Below are positions 41,601 to 56,078 of a DNA stretch of 64,000 nt, piece by piece (position 1 is the stretch's first letter; the number at the start of each line of letters is the position of its first letter). The translations under genes were made by a program, and so were the position numbers. The stretch lies in assembly GCF_011075055.1 (NCBI RefSeq), contig NC_058143.1, positions 6,711,057 to 6,775,056 on the forward strand. The letters are read 5' to 3'. The DNA is from Mangifera indica (lineage: Eukaryota; Streptophyta; Magnoliopsida; Sapindales; Anacardiaceae). The notes beneath the pieces were generated by a model. That model searched no databases. It saw nothing but the letters and a program-made list of their open reading frames with translations, and was not told the DNA's origin.

Positions 41601-44600
41601 TATGGTCGCACCCACCATTCATCGCGCAAAATATTTATTTAACCCTGCTTCCCGCATCCTCGACGCTCCCATTCGCCTTCCTCTCCATTTCACCACGCGA
41701 TCCCGAATCCCACGGGCACCGGAGAAAGGTAAAACAAAACGTAAAACGCACCGACGTAAAATGAAGGGTGTAACACGAGGACTCCCCACCGTTCATTGCA
41801 CTTTGAATGCACAAATGAGTGAGTATATAATTTTTATATCTCATCTTGTCGTTATGTGATTTTGCATTAATAGTCAATCACATGATTTTGAATTAATGCA
41901 CCGGATAAGGGTAAAACAAAACGTAAAACGCACCGACGCAAAACGAGGGGTGCAACACGAGGACTTCCCAGGAGGTCACCCATCCTAGTACTGCTCTCGC
42001 CCAAGCACACTTAACTTCGGAGTTCTGATGGGATCCGGTGCATTAGTGCTGGTATGGTCGCACCCACCATTCATCGCGCAAAATATTTATTTAACCCTGC
42101 TTCCCGCATCCTCGACGCTCCCATTCGCCTTCCTCTCCATTTCACCACGCGATCCCGAATCCCACGGGCACCGGAGAAAGGTAAAACAAAACGTAAAACG
42201 CACCGACGTAAAATGAAGGGTGTAACACGAGGACTCCCCACCGTTCATTGCACTTTGAATGCACAAATGAGTGAGTATATAATTTTTATATCTCATCTTG
42301 TCGTTATGTGATTTTGCATTAATAGTCAATCACATGATTTTGAATTAATGCACCGGATAAGGGTAAAACAAAACGTAAAACGCACCGACGCAAAACGAGG
42401 GGTGCAACACGAGGACTTCCCAGGAGGTCACCCATCCTAGTACTGCTCTCGCCCAAGCACACTTAACTTCGGAGTTCTGATGGGATCCGGTGCATTAGTG
42501 CTGGTATGGTCGCACCCACCATTCATCGCGCAAAATATTTATTTAACCCTGCTTCCCGCATCCTCGACGCTCCCATTCGCCTTCCTCTCCATTTCACCAC
42601 GCGATCCCGAATCCCACGGGCACCGGAGAAAGGTAAAACAAAACGTAAAACGCACCGACGTAAAATGAAGGGTGTAACACGAGGACTCCCCACCGTTCAT
42701 TGCACTTTGAATGCACAAATGAGTGAGTATATAATTTTTATATCTCATCTTGTCGTTATGTGATTTTGCATTAATAGTCAATCACATGATTTTGAATTAA
42801 TGCACCGGATAAGGGTAAAACAAAACGTAAAACGCACCGACGCAAAACGAGGGGTGCAACACGAGGACTTCCCAGGAGGTCACCCATCCTAGTACTGCTC
42901 TCGCCCAAGCACACTTAACTTCGGAGTTCTGATGGGATCCGGTGCATTAGTGCTGGTATGGTCGCACCCACCATTCATCGCGCAAAATATTTATTTAACC
43001 CTGCTTCCCGCATCCTCGACGCTCCCATTCGCCTTCCTCTCCATTTCACCACGCGATCCCGAATCCCACGGGCACCGGAGAAAGGTAAAACAAAACGTAA
43101 AACGCACCGACGTAAAATGAAGGGTGTAACACGAGGACTCCCCACCGTTCATTGCACTTTGAATGCACAAATGAGTGAGTATATAATTTTTATATCTCAT
43201 CTTGTCGTTATGTGATTTTGCATTAATAGTCAATCACATGATTTTGAATTAATGCACCGGATAAGGGTAAAACAAAACGTAAAACGCACCGACGCAAAAC
43301 GAGGGGTGCAACACGAGGACTTCCCAGGAGGTCACCCATCCTAGTACTGCTCTCGCCCAAGCACACTTAACTTCGGAGTTCTGATGGGATCCGGTGCATT
43401 AGTGCTGGTATGGTCGCACCCACCATTCATCGCGCAAAATATTTATTTAACCCTGCTTCCCGCATCCTCGACGCTCCCATTCGCCTTCCTCTCCATTTCA
43501 CCACGCGATCCCGAATCCCACGGGCACCGGAGAAAGGTAAAACAAAACGTAAAACGCACCGACGTAAAATGAAGGGTGTAACACGAGGACTCCCCACCGT
43601 TCATTGCACTTTGAATGCACAAATGAGTGAGTATATAATTTTTATATCTCATCTTGTCGTTATGTGATTTTGCATTAATAGTCAATCACATGATTTTGAA
43701 TTAATGCACCGGATAAGGGTAAAACAAAACGTAAAACGCACCGACGCAAAACGAGGGGTGCAACACGAGGACTTCCCAGGAGGTCACCCATCCTAGTACT
43801 GCTCTCGCCCAAGCACACTTAACTTCGGAGTTCTGATGGGATCCGGTGCATTAGTGCTGGTATGGTCGCACCCACCATTCATCGCGCAAAATATTTATTT
43901 AACCCTGCTTCCCGCATCCTCGACGCTCCCATTCGCCTTCCTCTCCATTTCACCACGCGATCCCGAATCCCACGGGCACCGGAGAAAGGTAAAACAAAAC
44001 GTAAAACGCACCGACGTAAAATGAAGGGTGTAACACGAGGACTCCCCACCGTTCATTGCACTTTGAATGCACAAATGAGTGAGTATATAATTTTTATATC
44101 TCATCTTGTCGTTATGTGATTTTGCATTAATAGTCAATCACATGATTTTGAATTAATGCACCGGATAAGGGTAAAACAAAACGTAAAACGCACCGACGCA
44201 AAACGAGGGGTGCAACACGAGGACTTCCCAGGAGGTCACCCATCCTAGTACTGCTCTCGCCCAAGCACACTTAACTTCGGAGTTCTGATGGGATCCGGTG
44301 CATTAGTGCTGGTATGGTCGCACCCACCATTCATCGCGCAAAATATTTATTTAACCCTGCTTCCCGCATCCTCGACGCTCCCATTCGCCTTCCTCTCCAT
44401 TTCACCACGCGATCCCGAATCCCACGGGCACCGGAGAAAGGTAAAACAAAACGTAAAACGCACCGACGTAAAATGAAGGGTGTAACACGAGGACTCCCCA
44501 CCGTTCATTGCACTTTGAATGCACAAATGAGTGAGTATATAATTTTTATATCTCATCTTGTCGTTATGTGATTTTGCATTAATAGTCAATCACATGATTT

Positions 44601-47600
44601 TGAATTAATGCACCGGATAAGGGTAAAACAAAACGTAAAACGCACCGACGCAAAACGAGGGGTGCAACACGAGGACTTCCCAGGAGGTCACCCATCCTAG
44701 TACTGCTCTCGCCCAAGCACACTTAACTTCGGAGTTCTGATGGGATCCGGTGCATTAGTGCTGGTATGGTCGCACCCACCATTCATCGCGCAAAATATTT
44801 ATTTAACCCTGCTTCCCGCATCCTCGACGCTCCCATTCGCCTTCCTCTCCATTTCACCACGCGATCCCGAATCCCACGGGCACCGGAGAAAGGTAAAACA
44901 AAACGTAAAACGCACCGACGTAAAATGAAGGGTGTAACACGAGGACTCCCCACCGTTCATTGCACTTTGAATGCACAAATGAGTGAGTATATAATTTTTA
45001 TATCTCATCTTGTCGTTATGTGATTTTGCATTAATAGTCAATCACATGATTTTGAATTAATGCACCGGATAAGGGTAAAACAAAACGTAAAACGCACCGA
45101 CGCAAAACGAGGGGTGCAACACGAGGACTTCCCAGGAGGTCACCCATCCTAGTACTGCTCTCGCCCAAGCACACTTAACTTCGGAGTTCTGATGGGATCC
45201 GGTGCATTAGTGCTGGTATGGTCGCACCCACCATTCATCGCGCAAAATATTTATTTAACCCTGCTTCCCGCATCCTCGACGCTCCCATTCGCCTTCCTCT
45301 CCATTTCACCACGCGATCCCGAATCCCACGGGCACCGGAGAAAGGTAAAACAAAACGTAAAACGCACCGACGTAAAATGAAGGGTGTAACACGAGGACTC
45401 CCCACCGTTCATTGCACTTTGAATGCACAAATGAGTGAGTATATAATTTTTATATCTCATCTTGTCGTTATGTGATTTTGCATTAATAGTCAATCACATG
45501 ATTTTGAATTAATGCACCGGATAAGGGTAAAACAAAACGTAAAACGCACCGACGCAAAACGAGGGGTGCAACACGAGGACTTCCCAGGAGGTCACCCATC
45601 CTAGTACTGCTCTCGCCCAAGCACACTTAACTTCGGAGTTCTGATGGGATCCGGTGCATTAGTGCTGGTATGGTCGCACCCACCATTCATCGCGCAAAAT
45701 ATTTATTTAACCCTGCTTCCCGCATCCTCGACGCTCCCATTCGCCTTCCTCTCCATTTCACCACGCGATCCCGAATCCCACGGGCACCGGAGAAAGGTAA
45801 AACAAAACGTAAAACGCACCGACGTAAAATGAAGGGTGTAACACGAGGACTCCCCACCGTTCATTGCACTTTGAATGCACAAATGAGTGAGTATATAATT
45901 TTTATATCTCATCTTGTCGTTATGTGATTTTGCATTAATAGTCAATCACATGATTTTGAATTAATGCACCGGATAAGGGTAAAACAAAACGTAAAACGCA
46001 CCGACGCAAAACGAGGGGTGCAACACGAGGACTTCCCAGGAGGTCACCCATCCTAGTACTGCTCTCGCCCAAGCACACTTAACTTCGGAGTTCTGATGGG
46101 ATCCGGTGCATTAGTGCTGGTATGGTCGCACCCACCATTCATCGCGCAAAATATTTATTTAACCCTGCTTCCCGCATCCTCGACGCTCCCATTCGCCTTC
46201 CTCTCCATTTCACCACGCGATCCCGAATCCCACGGGCACCGGAGAAAGGTAAAACAAAACGTAAAACGCACCGACGTAAAATGAAGGGTGTAACACGAGG
46301 ACTCCCCACCGTTCATTGCACTTTGAATGCACAAATGAGTGAGTATATAATTTTTATATCTCATCTTGTCGTTATGTGATTTTGCATTAATAGTCAATCA
46401 CATGATTTTGAATTAATGCACCGGATAAGGGTAAAACAAAACGTAAAACGCACCGACGCAAAACGAGGGGTGCAACACGAGGACTTCCCAGGAGGTCACC
46501 CATCCTAGTACTGCTCTCGCCCAAGCACACTTAACTTCGGAGTTCTGATGGGATCCGGTGCATTAGTGCTGGTATGGTCGCACCCACCATTCATCGCGCA
46601 AAATATTTATTTAACCCTGCTTCCCGCATCCTCGACGCTCCCATTCGCCTTCCTCTCCATTTCACCACGCGATCCCGAATCCCACGGGCACCGGAGAAAG
46701 GTAAAACAAAACGTAAAACGCACCGACGTAAAATGAAGGGTGTAACACGAGGACTCCCCACCGTTCATTGCACTTTGAATGCACAAATGAGTGAGTATAT
46801 AATTTTTATATCTCATCTTGTCGTTATGTGATTTTGCATTAATAGTCAATCACATGATTTTGAATTAATGCACCGGATAAGGGTAAAACAAAACGTAAAA
46901 CGCACCGACGCAAAACGAGGGGTGCAACACGAGGACTTCCCAGGAGGTCACCCATCCTAGTACTGCTCTCGCCCAAGCACACTTAACTTCGGAGTTCTGA
47001 TGGGATCCGGTGCATTAGTGCTGGTATGGTCGCACCCACCATTCATCGCGCAAAATATTTATTTAACCCTGCTTCCCGCATCCTCGACGCTCCCATTCGC
47101 CTTCCTCTCCATTTCACCACGCGATCCCGAATCCCACGGGCACCGGAGAAAGGTAAAACAAAACGTAAAACGCACCGACGTAAAATGAAGGGTGTAACAC
47201 GAGGACTCCCCACCGTTCATTGCACTTTGAATGCACAAATGAGTGAGTATATAATTTTTATATCTCATCTTGTCGTTATGTGATTTTGCATTAATAGTCA
47301 ATCACATGATTTTGAATTAATGCACCGGATAAGGGTAAAACAAAACGTAAAACGCACCGACGCAAAACGAGGGGTGCAACACGAGGACTTCCCAGGAGGT
47401 CACCCATCCTAGTACTGCTCTCGCCCAAGCACACTTAACTTCGGAGTTCTGATGGGATCCGGTGCATTAGTGCTGGTATGGTCGCACCCACCATTCATCG
47501 CGCAAAATATTTATTTAACCCTGCTTCCCGCATCCTCGACGCTCCCATTCGCCTTCCTCTCCATTTCACCACGCGATCCCGAATCCCACGGGCACCGGAG

Positions 47601-50600
47601 AAAGGTAAAACAAAACGTAAAACGCACCGACGTAAAATGAAGGGTGTAACACGAGGACTCCCCACCGTTCATTGCACTTTGAATGCACAAATGAGTGAGT
47701 ATATAATTTTTATATCTCATCTTGTCGTTATGTGATTTTGCATTAATAGTCAATCACATGATTTTGAATTAATGCACCGGATAAGGGTAAAACAAAACGT
47801 AAAACGCACCGACGCAAAACGAGGGGTGCAACACGAGGACTTCCCAGGAGGTCACCCATCCTAGTACTGCTCTCGCCCAAGCACACTTAACTTCGGAGTT
47901 CTGATGGGATCCGGTGCATTAGTGCTGGTATGGTCGCACCCACCATTCATCGCGCAAAATATTTATTTAACCCTGCTTCCCGCATCCTCGACGCTCCCAT
48001 TCGCCTTCCTCTCCATTTCACCACGCGATCCCGAATCCCACGGGCACCGGAGAAAGGTAAAACAAAACGTAAAACGCACCGACGTAAAATGAAGGGTGTA
48101 ACACGAGGACTCCCCACCGTTCATTGCACTTTGAATGCACAAATGAGTGAGTATATAATTTTTATATCTCATCTTGTCGTTATGTGATTTTGCATTAATA
48201 GTCAATCACATGATTTTGAATTAATGCACCGGATAAGGGTAAAACAAAACGTAAAACGCACCGACGCAAAACGAGGGGTGCAACACGAGGACTTCCCAGG
48301 AGGTCACCCATCCTAGTACTGCTCTCGCCCAAGCACACTTAACTTCGGAGTTCTGATGGGATCCGGTGCATTAGTGCTGGTATGGTCGCACCCACCATTC
48401 ATCGCGCAAAATATTTATTTAACCCTGCTTCCCGCATCCTCGACGCTCCCATTCGCCTTCCTCTCCATTTCACCACGCGATCCCGAATCCCACGGGCACC
48501 GGAGAAAGGTAAAACAAAACGTAAAACGCACCGACGTAAAATGAAGGGTGTAACACGAGGACTCCCCACCGTTCATTGCACTTTGAATGCACAAATGAGT
48601 GAGTATATAATTTTTATATCTCATCTTGTCGTTATGTGATTTTGCATTAATAGTCAATCACATGATTTTGAATTAATGCACCGGATAAGGGTAAAACAAA
48701 ACGTAAAACGCACCGACGCAAAACGAGGGGTGCAACACGAGGACTTCCCAGGAGGTCACCCATCCTAGTACTGCTCTCGCCCAAGCACACTTAACTTCGG
48801 AGTTCTGATGGGATCCGGTGCATTAGTGCTGGTATGGTCGCACCCACCATTCATCGCGCAAAATATTTATTTAACCCTGCTTCCCGCATCCTCGACGCTC
48901 CCATTCGCCTTCCTCTCCATTTCACCACGCGATCCCGAATCCCACGGGCACCGGAGAAAGGTAAAACAAAACGTAAAACGCACCGACGTAAAATGAAGGG
49001 TGTAACACGAGGACTCCCCACCGTTCATTGCACTTTGAATGCACAAATGAGTGAGTATATAATTTTTATATCTCATCTTGTCGTTATGTGATTTTGCATT
49101 AATAGTCAATCACATGATTTTGAATTAATGCACCGGATAAGGGTAAAACAAAACGTAAAACGCACCGACGCAAAACGAGGGGTGCAACACGAGGACTTCC
49201 CAGGAGGTCACCCATCCTAGTACTGCTCTCGCCCAAGCACACTTAACTTCGGAGTTCTGATGGGATCCGGTGCATTAGTGCTGGTATGGTCGCACCCACC
49301 ATTCATCGCGCAAAATATTTATTTAACCCTGCTTCCCGCATCCTCGACGCTCCCATTCGCCTTCCTCTCCATTTCACCACGCGATCCCGAATCCCACGGG
49401 CACCGGAGAAAGGTAAAACAAAACGTAAAACGCACCGACGTAAAATGAAGGGTGTAACACGAGGACTCCCCACCGTTCATTGCACTTTGAATGCACAAAT
49501 GAGTGAGTATATAATTTTTATATCTCATCTTGTCGTTATGTGATTTTGCATTAATAGTCAATCACATGATTTTGAATTAATGCACCGGATAAGGGTAAAA
49601 CAAAACGTAAAACGCACCGACGCAAAACGAGGGGTGCAACACGAGGACTTCCCAGGAGGTCACCCATCCTAGTACTGCTCTCGCCCAAGCACACTTAACT
49701 TCGGAGTTCTGATGGGATCCGGTGCATTAGTGCTGGTATGGTCGCACCCACCATTCATCGCGCAAAATATTTATTTAACCCTGCTTCCCGCATCCTCGAC
49801 GCTCCCATTCGCCTTCCTCTCCATTTCACCACGCGATCCCGAATCCCACGGGCACCGGAGAAAGGTAAAACAAAACGTAAAACGCACCGACGTAAAATGA
49901 AGGGTGTAACACGAGGACTCCCCACCGTTCATTGCACTTTGAATGCACAAATGAGTGAGTATATAATTTTTATATCTCATCTTGTCGTTATGTGATTTTG
50001 CATTAATAGTCAATCACATGATTTTGAATTAATGCACCGGATAAGGGTAAAACAAAACGTAAAACGCACCGACGCAAAACGAGGGGTGCAACACGAGGAC
50101 TTCCCAGGAGGTCACCCATCCTAGTACTGCTCTCGCCCAAGCACACTTAACTTCGGAGTTCTGATGGGATCCGGTGCATTAGTGCTGGTATGGTCGCACC
50201 CACCATTCATCGCGCAAAATATTTATTTAACCCTGCTTCCCGCATCCTCGACGCTCCCATTCGCCTTCCTCTCCATTTCACCACGCGATCCCGAATCCCA
50301 CGGGCACCGGAGAAAGGTAAAACAAAACGTAAAACGCACCGACGTAAAATGAAGGGTGTAACACGAGGACTCCCCACCGTTCATTGCACTTTGAATGCAC
50401 AAATGAGTGAGTATATAATTTTTATATCTCATCTTGTCGTTATGTGATTTTGCATTAATAGTCAATCACATGATTTTGAATTAATGCACCGGATAAGGGT
50501 AAAACAAAACGTAAAACGCACCGACGCAAAACGAGGGGTGCAACACGAGGACTTCCCAGGAGGTCACCCATCCTAGTACTGCTCTCGCCCAAGCACACTT

Positions 50601-53365
50601 AACTTCGGAGTTCTGATGGGATCCGGTGCATTAGTGCTGGTATGGTCGCACCCACCATTCATCGCGCAAAATATTTATTTAACCCTGCTTCCCGCATCCT
50701 CGACGCTCCCATTCGCCTTCCTCTCCATTTCACCACGCGATCCCGAATCCCACGGGCACCGGAGAAAGGTAAAACAAAACGTAAAACGCACCGACGTAAA
50801 ATGAAGGGTGTAACACGAGGACTCCCCACCGTTCATTGCACTTTGAATGCACAAATGAGTGAGTATATAATTTTTATATCTCATCTTGTCGTTATGTGAT
50901 TTTGCATTAATAGTCAATCACATGATTTTGAATTAATGCACCGGATAAGGGTAAAACAAAACGTAAAACGCACCGACGCAAAACGAGGGGTGCAACACGA
51001 GGACTTCCCAGGAGGTCACCCATCCTAGTACTGCTCTCGCCCAAGCACACTTAACTTCGGAGTTCTGATGGGATCCGGTGCATTAGTGCTGGTATGGTCG
51101 CACCCACCATTCATCGCGCAAAATATTTATTTAACCCTGCTTCCCGCATCCTCGACGCTCCCATTCGCCTTCCTCTCCATTTCACCACGCGATCCCGAAT
51201 CCCACGGGCACCGGAGAAAGGTAAAACAAAACGTAAAACGCACCGACGTAAAATGAAGGGTGTAACACGAGGACTCCCCACCGTTCATTGCACTTTGAAT
51301 GCACAAATGAGTGAGTATATAATTTTTATATCTCATCTTGTCGTTATGTGATTTTGCATTAATAGTCAATCACATGATTTTGAATTAATGCACCGGATAA
51401 GGGTAAAACAAAACGTAAAACGCACCGACGCAAAACGAGGGGTGCAACACGAGGACTTCCCAGGAGGTCACCCATCCTAGTACTGCTCTCGCCCAAGCAC
51501 ACTTAACTTCGGAGTTCTGATGGGATCCGGTGCATTAGTGCTGGTATGGTCGCACCCACCATTCATCGCGCAAAATATTTATTTAACCCTGCTTCCCGCA
51601 TCCTCGACGCTCCCATTCGCCTTCCTCTCCATTTCACCACGCGATCCCGAATCCCACGGGCACCGGAGAAAGGTAAAACAAAACGTAAAACGCACCGACG
51701 TAAAATGAAGGGTGTAACACGAGGACTCCCCACCGTTCATTGCACTTTGAATGCACAAATGAGTGAGTATATAATTTTTATATCTCATCTTGTCGTTATG
51801 TGATTTTGCATTAATAGTCAATCACATGATTTTGAATTAATGCACCGGATAAGGGTAAAACAAAACGTAAAACGCACCGACGCAAAACGAGGGGTGCAAC
51901 ACGAGGACTTCCCAGGAGGTCACCCATCCTAGTACTGCTCTCGCCCAAGCACACTTAACTTCGGAGTTCTGATGGGATCCGGTGCATTAGTGCTGGTATG
52001 GTCGCACCCACCATTCATCGCGCAAAATATTTATTTAACCCTGCTTCCCGCATCCTCGACGCTCCCATTCGCCTTCCTCTCCATTTCACCACGCGATCCC
52101 GAATCCCACGGGCACCGGAGAAAGGTAAAACAAAACGTAAAACGCACCGACGTAAAATGAAGGGTGTAACACGAGGACTCCCCACCGTTCATTGCACTTT
52201 GAATGCACAAATGAGTGAGTATATAATTTTTATATCTCATCTTGTCGTTATGTGATTTTGCATTAATAGTCAATCACATGATTTTGAATTAATGCACCGG
52301 ATAAGGGTAAAACAAAACGTAAAACGCACCGACGCAAAACGAGGGGTGCAACACGAGGACTTCCCAGGAGGTCACCCATCCTAGTACTGCTCTCGCCCAA
52401 GCACACTTAACTTCGGAGTTCTGATGGGATCCGGTGCATTAGTGCTGGTATGGTCGCACCCACCATTCATCGCGCAAAATATTTATTTAACCCTGCTTCC
52501 CGCATCCTCGACGCTCCCATTCGCCTTCCTCTCCATTTCACCACGCGATCCCGAATCCCACGGGCACCGGAGAAAGGTAAAACAAAACGTAAAACGCACC
52601 GACGTAAAATGAAGGGTGTAACACGAGGACTCCCCACCGTTCATTGCACTTTGAATGCACAAATGAGTGAGTATATAATTTTTATATCTCATCTTGTCGT
52701 TATGTGATTTTGCATTAATAGTCAATCACATGATTTTGAATTAATGCACCGGATAAGGGTAAAACAAAACGTAAAACGCACCGACGCAAAACGAGGGGTG
52801 CAACACGAGGACTTCCCAGGAGGTCACCCATCCTAGTACTGCTCTCGCCCAAGCACACTTAACTTCGGAGTTCTGATGGGATCCGGTGCATTAGTGCTGG
52901 TATGGTCGCACCCACCATTCATCGCGCAAAATATTTATTTAACCCTGCTTCCCGCATCCTCGACGCTCCCATTCGCCTTCCTCTCCATTTCACCACGCGA
53001 TCCCGAATCCCACGGGCACCGGAGAAAGGTAAAACAAAACGTAAAACGCACCGACGTAAAATGAAGGGTGTAACACGAGGACTCCCCACCGTTCATTGCA
53101 CTTTGAATGCACAAATGAGTGAGTATATAATTTTTATATCTCATCTTGTCGTTATGTGATTTTGCATTAATAGTCAATCACATGATTTTGAATTAATGCA
53201 CCGGATAAGGGTAAAACAAAACGTAAAACGCACCGACGCAAAACGAGGGGTGCAACACGAGGACTTCCCAGGAGGTCACCCATCCTAGTACTGCTCTCGC
53301 CCAAGCACACTTAACTTCGGAGTTCTGATGGGATCCGGTGCATTAGTGCTGGTATGGTCGCACCC
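2623..53365 (-). rRNA. 5S rRNA, copies 7 to 119 (113 regular copies)
   Basis: The genes lie at start = 2623 + 452k and end = 2741 + 452k, for k = 0 to 112; the last is 53247-53365. Every copy read is identical to the type copy at 2171-2289, including flanks. Identical text recurs every 6780 bp (15 units), and no indel breaks the register. Between the genes lies only the standard 333-bp spacer. Because nothing distinguishes the units, the copy number can be trusted only if single reads span the whole block. Confidence 0.96.
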
Positions 53366-53697
53366 ACCATTCATCGCGCAAAATATTTATTTAACCCTGC
53401 TTCCCGCATCCTCGACGCTCCCATTCGCCTTCCTCTCCATTTCACCACGCGATCCCGAATCCCACGGGCACCGGAGAAAGGTAAAACAAAACGTAAAACG
53501 CACCGACGTAAAATGAAGGGTGTAACACGAGGACTCCCACCGTTCATTGCACTTTGAATGCACAAATGAGTGAGTATATAATTTTTATATCTCATCTTGT
53601 CGTTATGTGATTTTGCATTAATAGTCAATCACATGATTTTGAATTAATGCACCGGATAAGGGTAAAACAAAACGTAAAACGCACCGACGCAAAACGA

Positions 53698-53816
53698 GGG
53701 GTGCAACACGAGGACTTCCCAGGAGGTCACCCATCCTAGTACTGCTCTCGCCCAAGCACACTTAACTTCGGAGTTCTGATGGGATCCGGTGCATTAGTGC
53801 TGGTATGGTCGCACCC
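53698..53816 (-). rRNA. 5S rRNA, copy 120
   Basis: Consensus 119-nt gene. The preceding unit has lost one C in the relic C-run (near 53536). Its own spacer has two single-T insertions before AAAACAAAACG, making a 454-bp interval. Confidence 0.95.
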
Positions 53817-54151
53817 ACCATTCATCGCGCAAAATATTTATTTAACCCTGCTTCCCGCATCCTCGACGCTCCCATTCGCCTTCCTCTCCATTTCACCACG
53901 CGATCCCGAATCCCACGGGCACCGGAGAAAGGTTAAAACAAAACGTAAAACGCACCGACGTAAAATGAAGGGTGTAACACGAGGACTCCCCACCGTTCAT
54001 TGCACTTTGAATGCACAAATGAGTGAGTATATAATTTTTATATCTCATCTTGTCGTTATGTGATTTTGCATTAATAGTCAATCACATGATTTTGAATTAA
54101 TGCACCGGATAAGGGTTAAAACAAAACGTAAAACGCACCGACGCAAAACGA

Positions 54152-54270
54152 GGGGTGCAACACGAGGACTTCCCAGGAGGTCACCCATCCTAGTACTGCT
54201 CTCGCCCAAGCACACTTAACTTCGGAGTTCTGATGGGATCCGGTGCATTAGTGCTGGTATGGTCGCACCC
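54152..54270 (-). rRNA. 5S rRNA, copy 121
   Basis: Consensus 119-nt gene. The following spacer has three single-base indels (one base lost near 54447, one T gained near 54490, one G gained at the next gene end), giving 453 bp. Confidence 0.95.
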
Positions 54271-54604
54271 ACCATTCATCGCGCAAAATATTTATTTAAC
54301 CCTGCTTCCCGCATCCTCGACGCTCCCATTCGCCTTCCTCTCCATTTCACCACGCGATCCCGAATCCCACGGGCACCGGAGAAAGGTAAAACAAAACGTA
54401 AAACGCACCGACGTAAAATGAAGGGTGTAACACGAGGACTCCCCACGTTCATTGCACTTTGAATGCACAAATGAGTGAGTATATAATTTTTTATATCTCA
54501 TCTTGTCGTTATGTGATTTTGCATTAATAGTCAATCACATGATTTTGAATTAATGCACCGGATAAGGGTAAAACAAAACGTAAAACGCACCGACGCAAAA
54601 CGAG

Positions 54605-54723
54605 GGGGTGCAACACGAGGACTTCCCAGGAGGTCACCCATCCTAGTACTGCTCTCGCCCAAGCACACTTAACTTCGGAGTTCTGATGGGATCCGGTGCA
54701 TTAGTGCTGGTATGGTCGCACCC
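54605..54723 (-). rRNA. 5S rRNA, copy 122
   Basis: Consensus gene with one extra G at its 3' border (54604-54608 is a run of five on the plus strand). The spacer has three single-base indels (near 54820, 54937 and 55054). Confidence 0.93.
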
Positions 54724-55057
54724 ACCATTCATCGCGCAAAATATTTATTTAACCCTGCTTCCCGCATCCTCGACGCTCCCATTCGCCTTCCTCTCCATTT
54801 CACCACGCGATCCCGAATCCACGGGCACCGGAGAAAGGTAAAACAAAACGTAAAACGCACCGACGTAAAATGAAGGGTGTAACACGAGGACTCCCCACCG
54901 TTCATTGCACTTTGAATGCACAAATGAGTGAGTATATTAATTTTTATATCTCATCTTGTCGTTATGTGATTTTGCATTAATAGTCAATCACATGATTTTG
55001 AATTAATGCACCGGATAAGGGTAAAACAAAACGTAAAACGCACCGACGCAAAAACGA

Positions 55058-55177
55058 GGGGTGCAACACGAGGACTTCCCAGGAGGTCACCCATCCTAGT
55101 ACTGCTCTCGCCCAAGCACACTTAACTTCGGAGTTCTGATGGGATCCGGTGCATTAGTGCTGGTATGGTCGACACCC
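55058..55177 (-). rRNA. 5S rRNA, copy 123 (1-nt insertion)
   Basis: 120 nt because of an inserted A on the plus strand at 55172, within 5S nt 1-10, which would disturb helix I. The following spacer carries several further single-base indels. Confidence 0.88.
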
Positions 55178-55509
55178 ACCATTCATCGCGCAAAATATTT
55201 ATTTAACCCTGCTTCCCGCATCCTCGACGCTCCCATTCGCCTTCCTCTCCATTTCACCACGCGATCCCGAATCCACGGGCACCGGAGAAAGGTAAAACAA
55301 AACGTAAAACGCACCGACGTAAAATGAAGGGTGTAACACGAGGACTCCCACCGTTCATTGCACTTTGAATGCACAAATGGAGTGAGTATATAATTTTATA
55401 TCTCATCTTGTCGTTATGTGATTTTGCATTAATAGTCAATCACATGATTTTGAATTAATGCACGGATAAGGGTTAAAAACAAAACGTAAAACGCACCGAC
55501 GCAAAACGA

Positions 55510-55626
55510 GGGGTGCAACACGAGGACTTCCAGGAGGTCACCCATCTAGTACTGCTCTCGCCCAAGCACACTTAACTTCGGAGTTCTGATGGGATCCGGT
55601 GCATTAGTGCTGGTATGGTCGCACCC
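55510..55626 (-). rRNA. 5S rRNA, copy 124 (117 nt, two deletions)
   Basis: Two single-C losses on the plus strand, in CTTCCAGG and CATCTAGT, shorten the gene to 117 nt. The second lies in box C. Its spacer is the most altered so far, with both substitutions and indels. Function is doubtful if the sequence is correct. Confidence 0.85.
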
Positions 55627-55960
55627 ACCATTCATCGCGCAAAATTATTTATTTAACCCTGCTTCCCGCTTCCTCGTCGCCCCATTCGCCTTCCTCTCCA
55701 TTTCACCACGCGATCCCGAATCCACGGGCAACGGAGAAAGGTTAAAACAAAACGTTAAAACGCACCGACGTAAAATGAAGGGTTGTAACACTCGAGGACT
55801 CCCACGGTCATTGCACTTTGAATGCACACAATGAGTGAGTATATAATTTTTATATCTCATCTTGTCGTTATGTGATTTTGCATTAATAGTCAATCACATG
55901 ATTTTGAATAATGCACCGGATAAGGGTTAAAACAAACGTAAAACGCACGACGCAAAACGA

Positions 55961-56078
55961 GGGGTGCAACACGAGGACTTCCAGGAGGTCACCCATCCTA
56001 GTAATGCTCTCGCACAAGCCACTTGACTTCGGAGTTTCTGATGGGATCCGGTGCATTAGTGCTGGTATGGTCGCACCC
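55961..56078 (-). pseudogene. 5S rRNA, copy 125, degenerate edge copy
   Basis: 118 nt with several changes: a lost C in CTTCCAGG, C to A changes at TAGTAATGC and CGCACAAG, one lost base in the AAGCCACTT stretch, an inserted T in GAGTTTCTG, and T53C. Box A and box C are both altered. It is the last copy before unique DNA. Confidence 0.85.
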
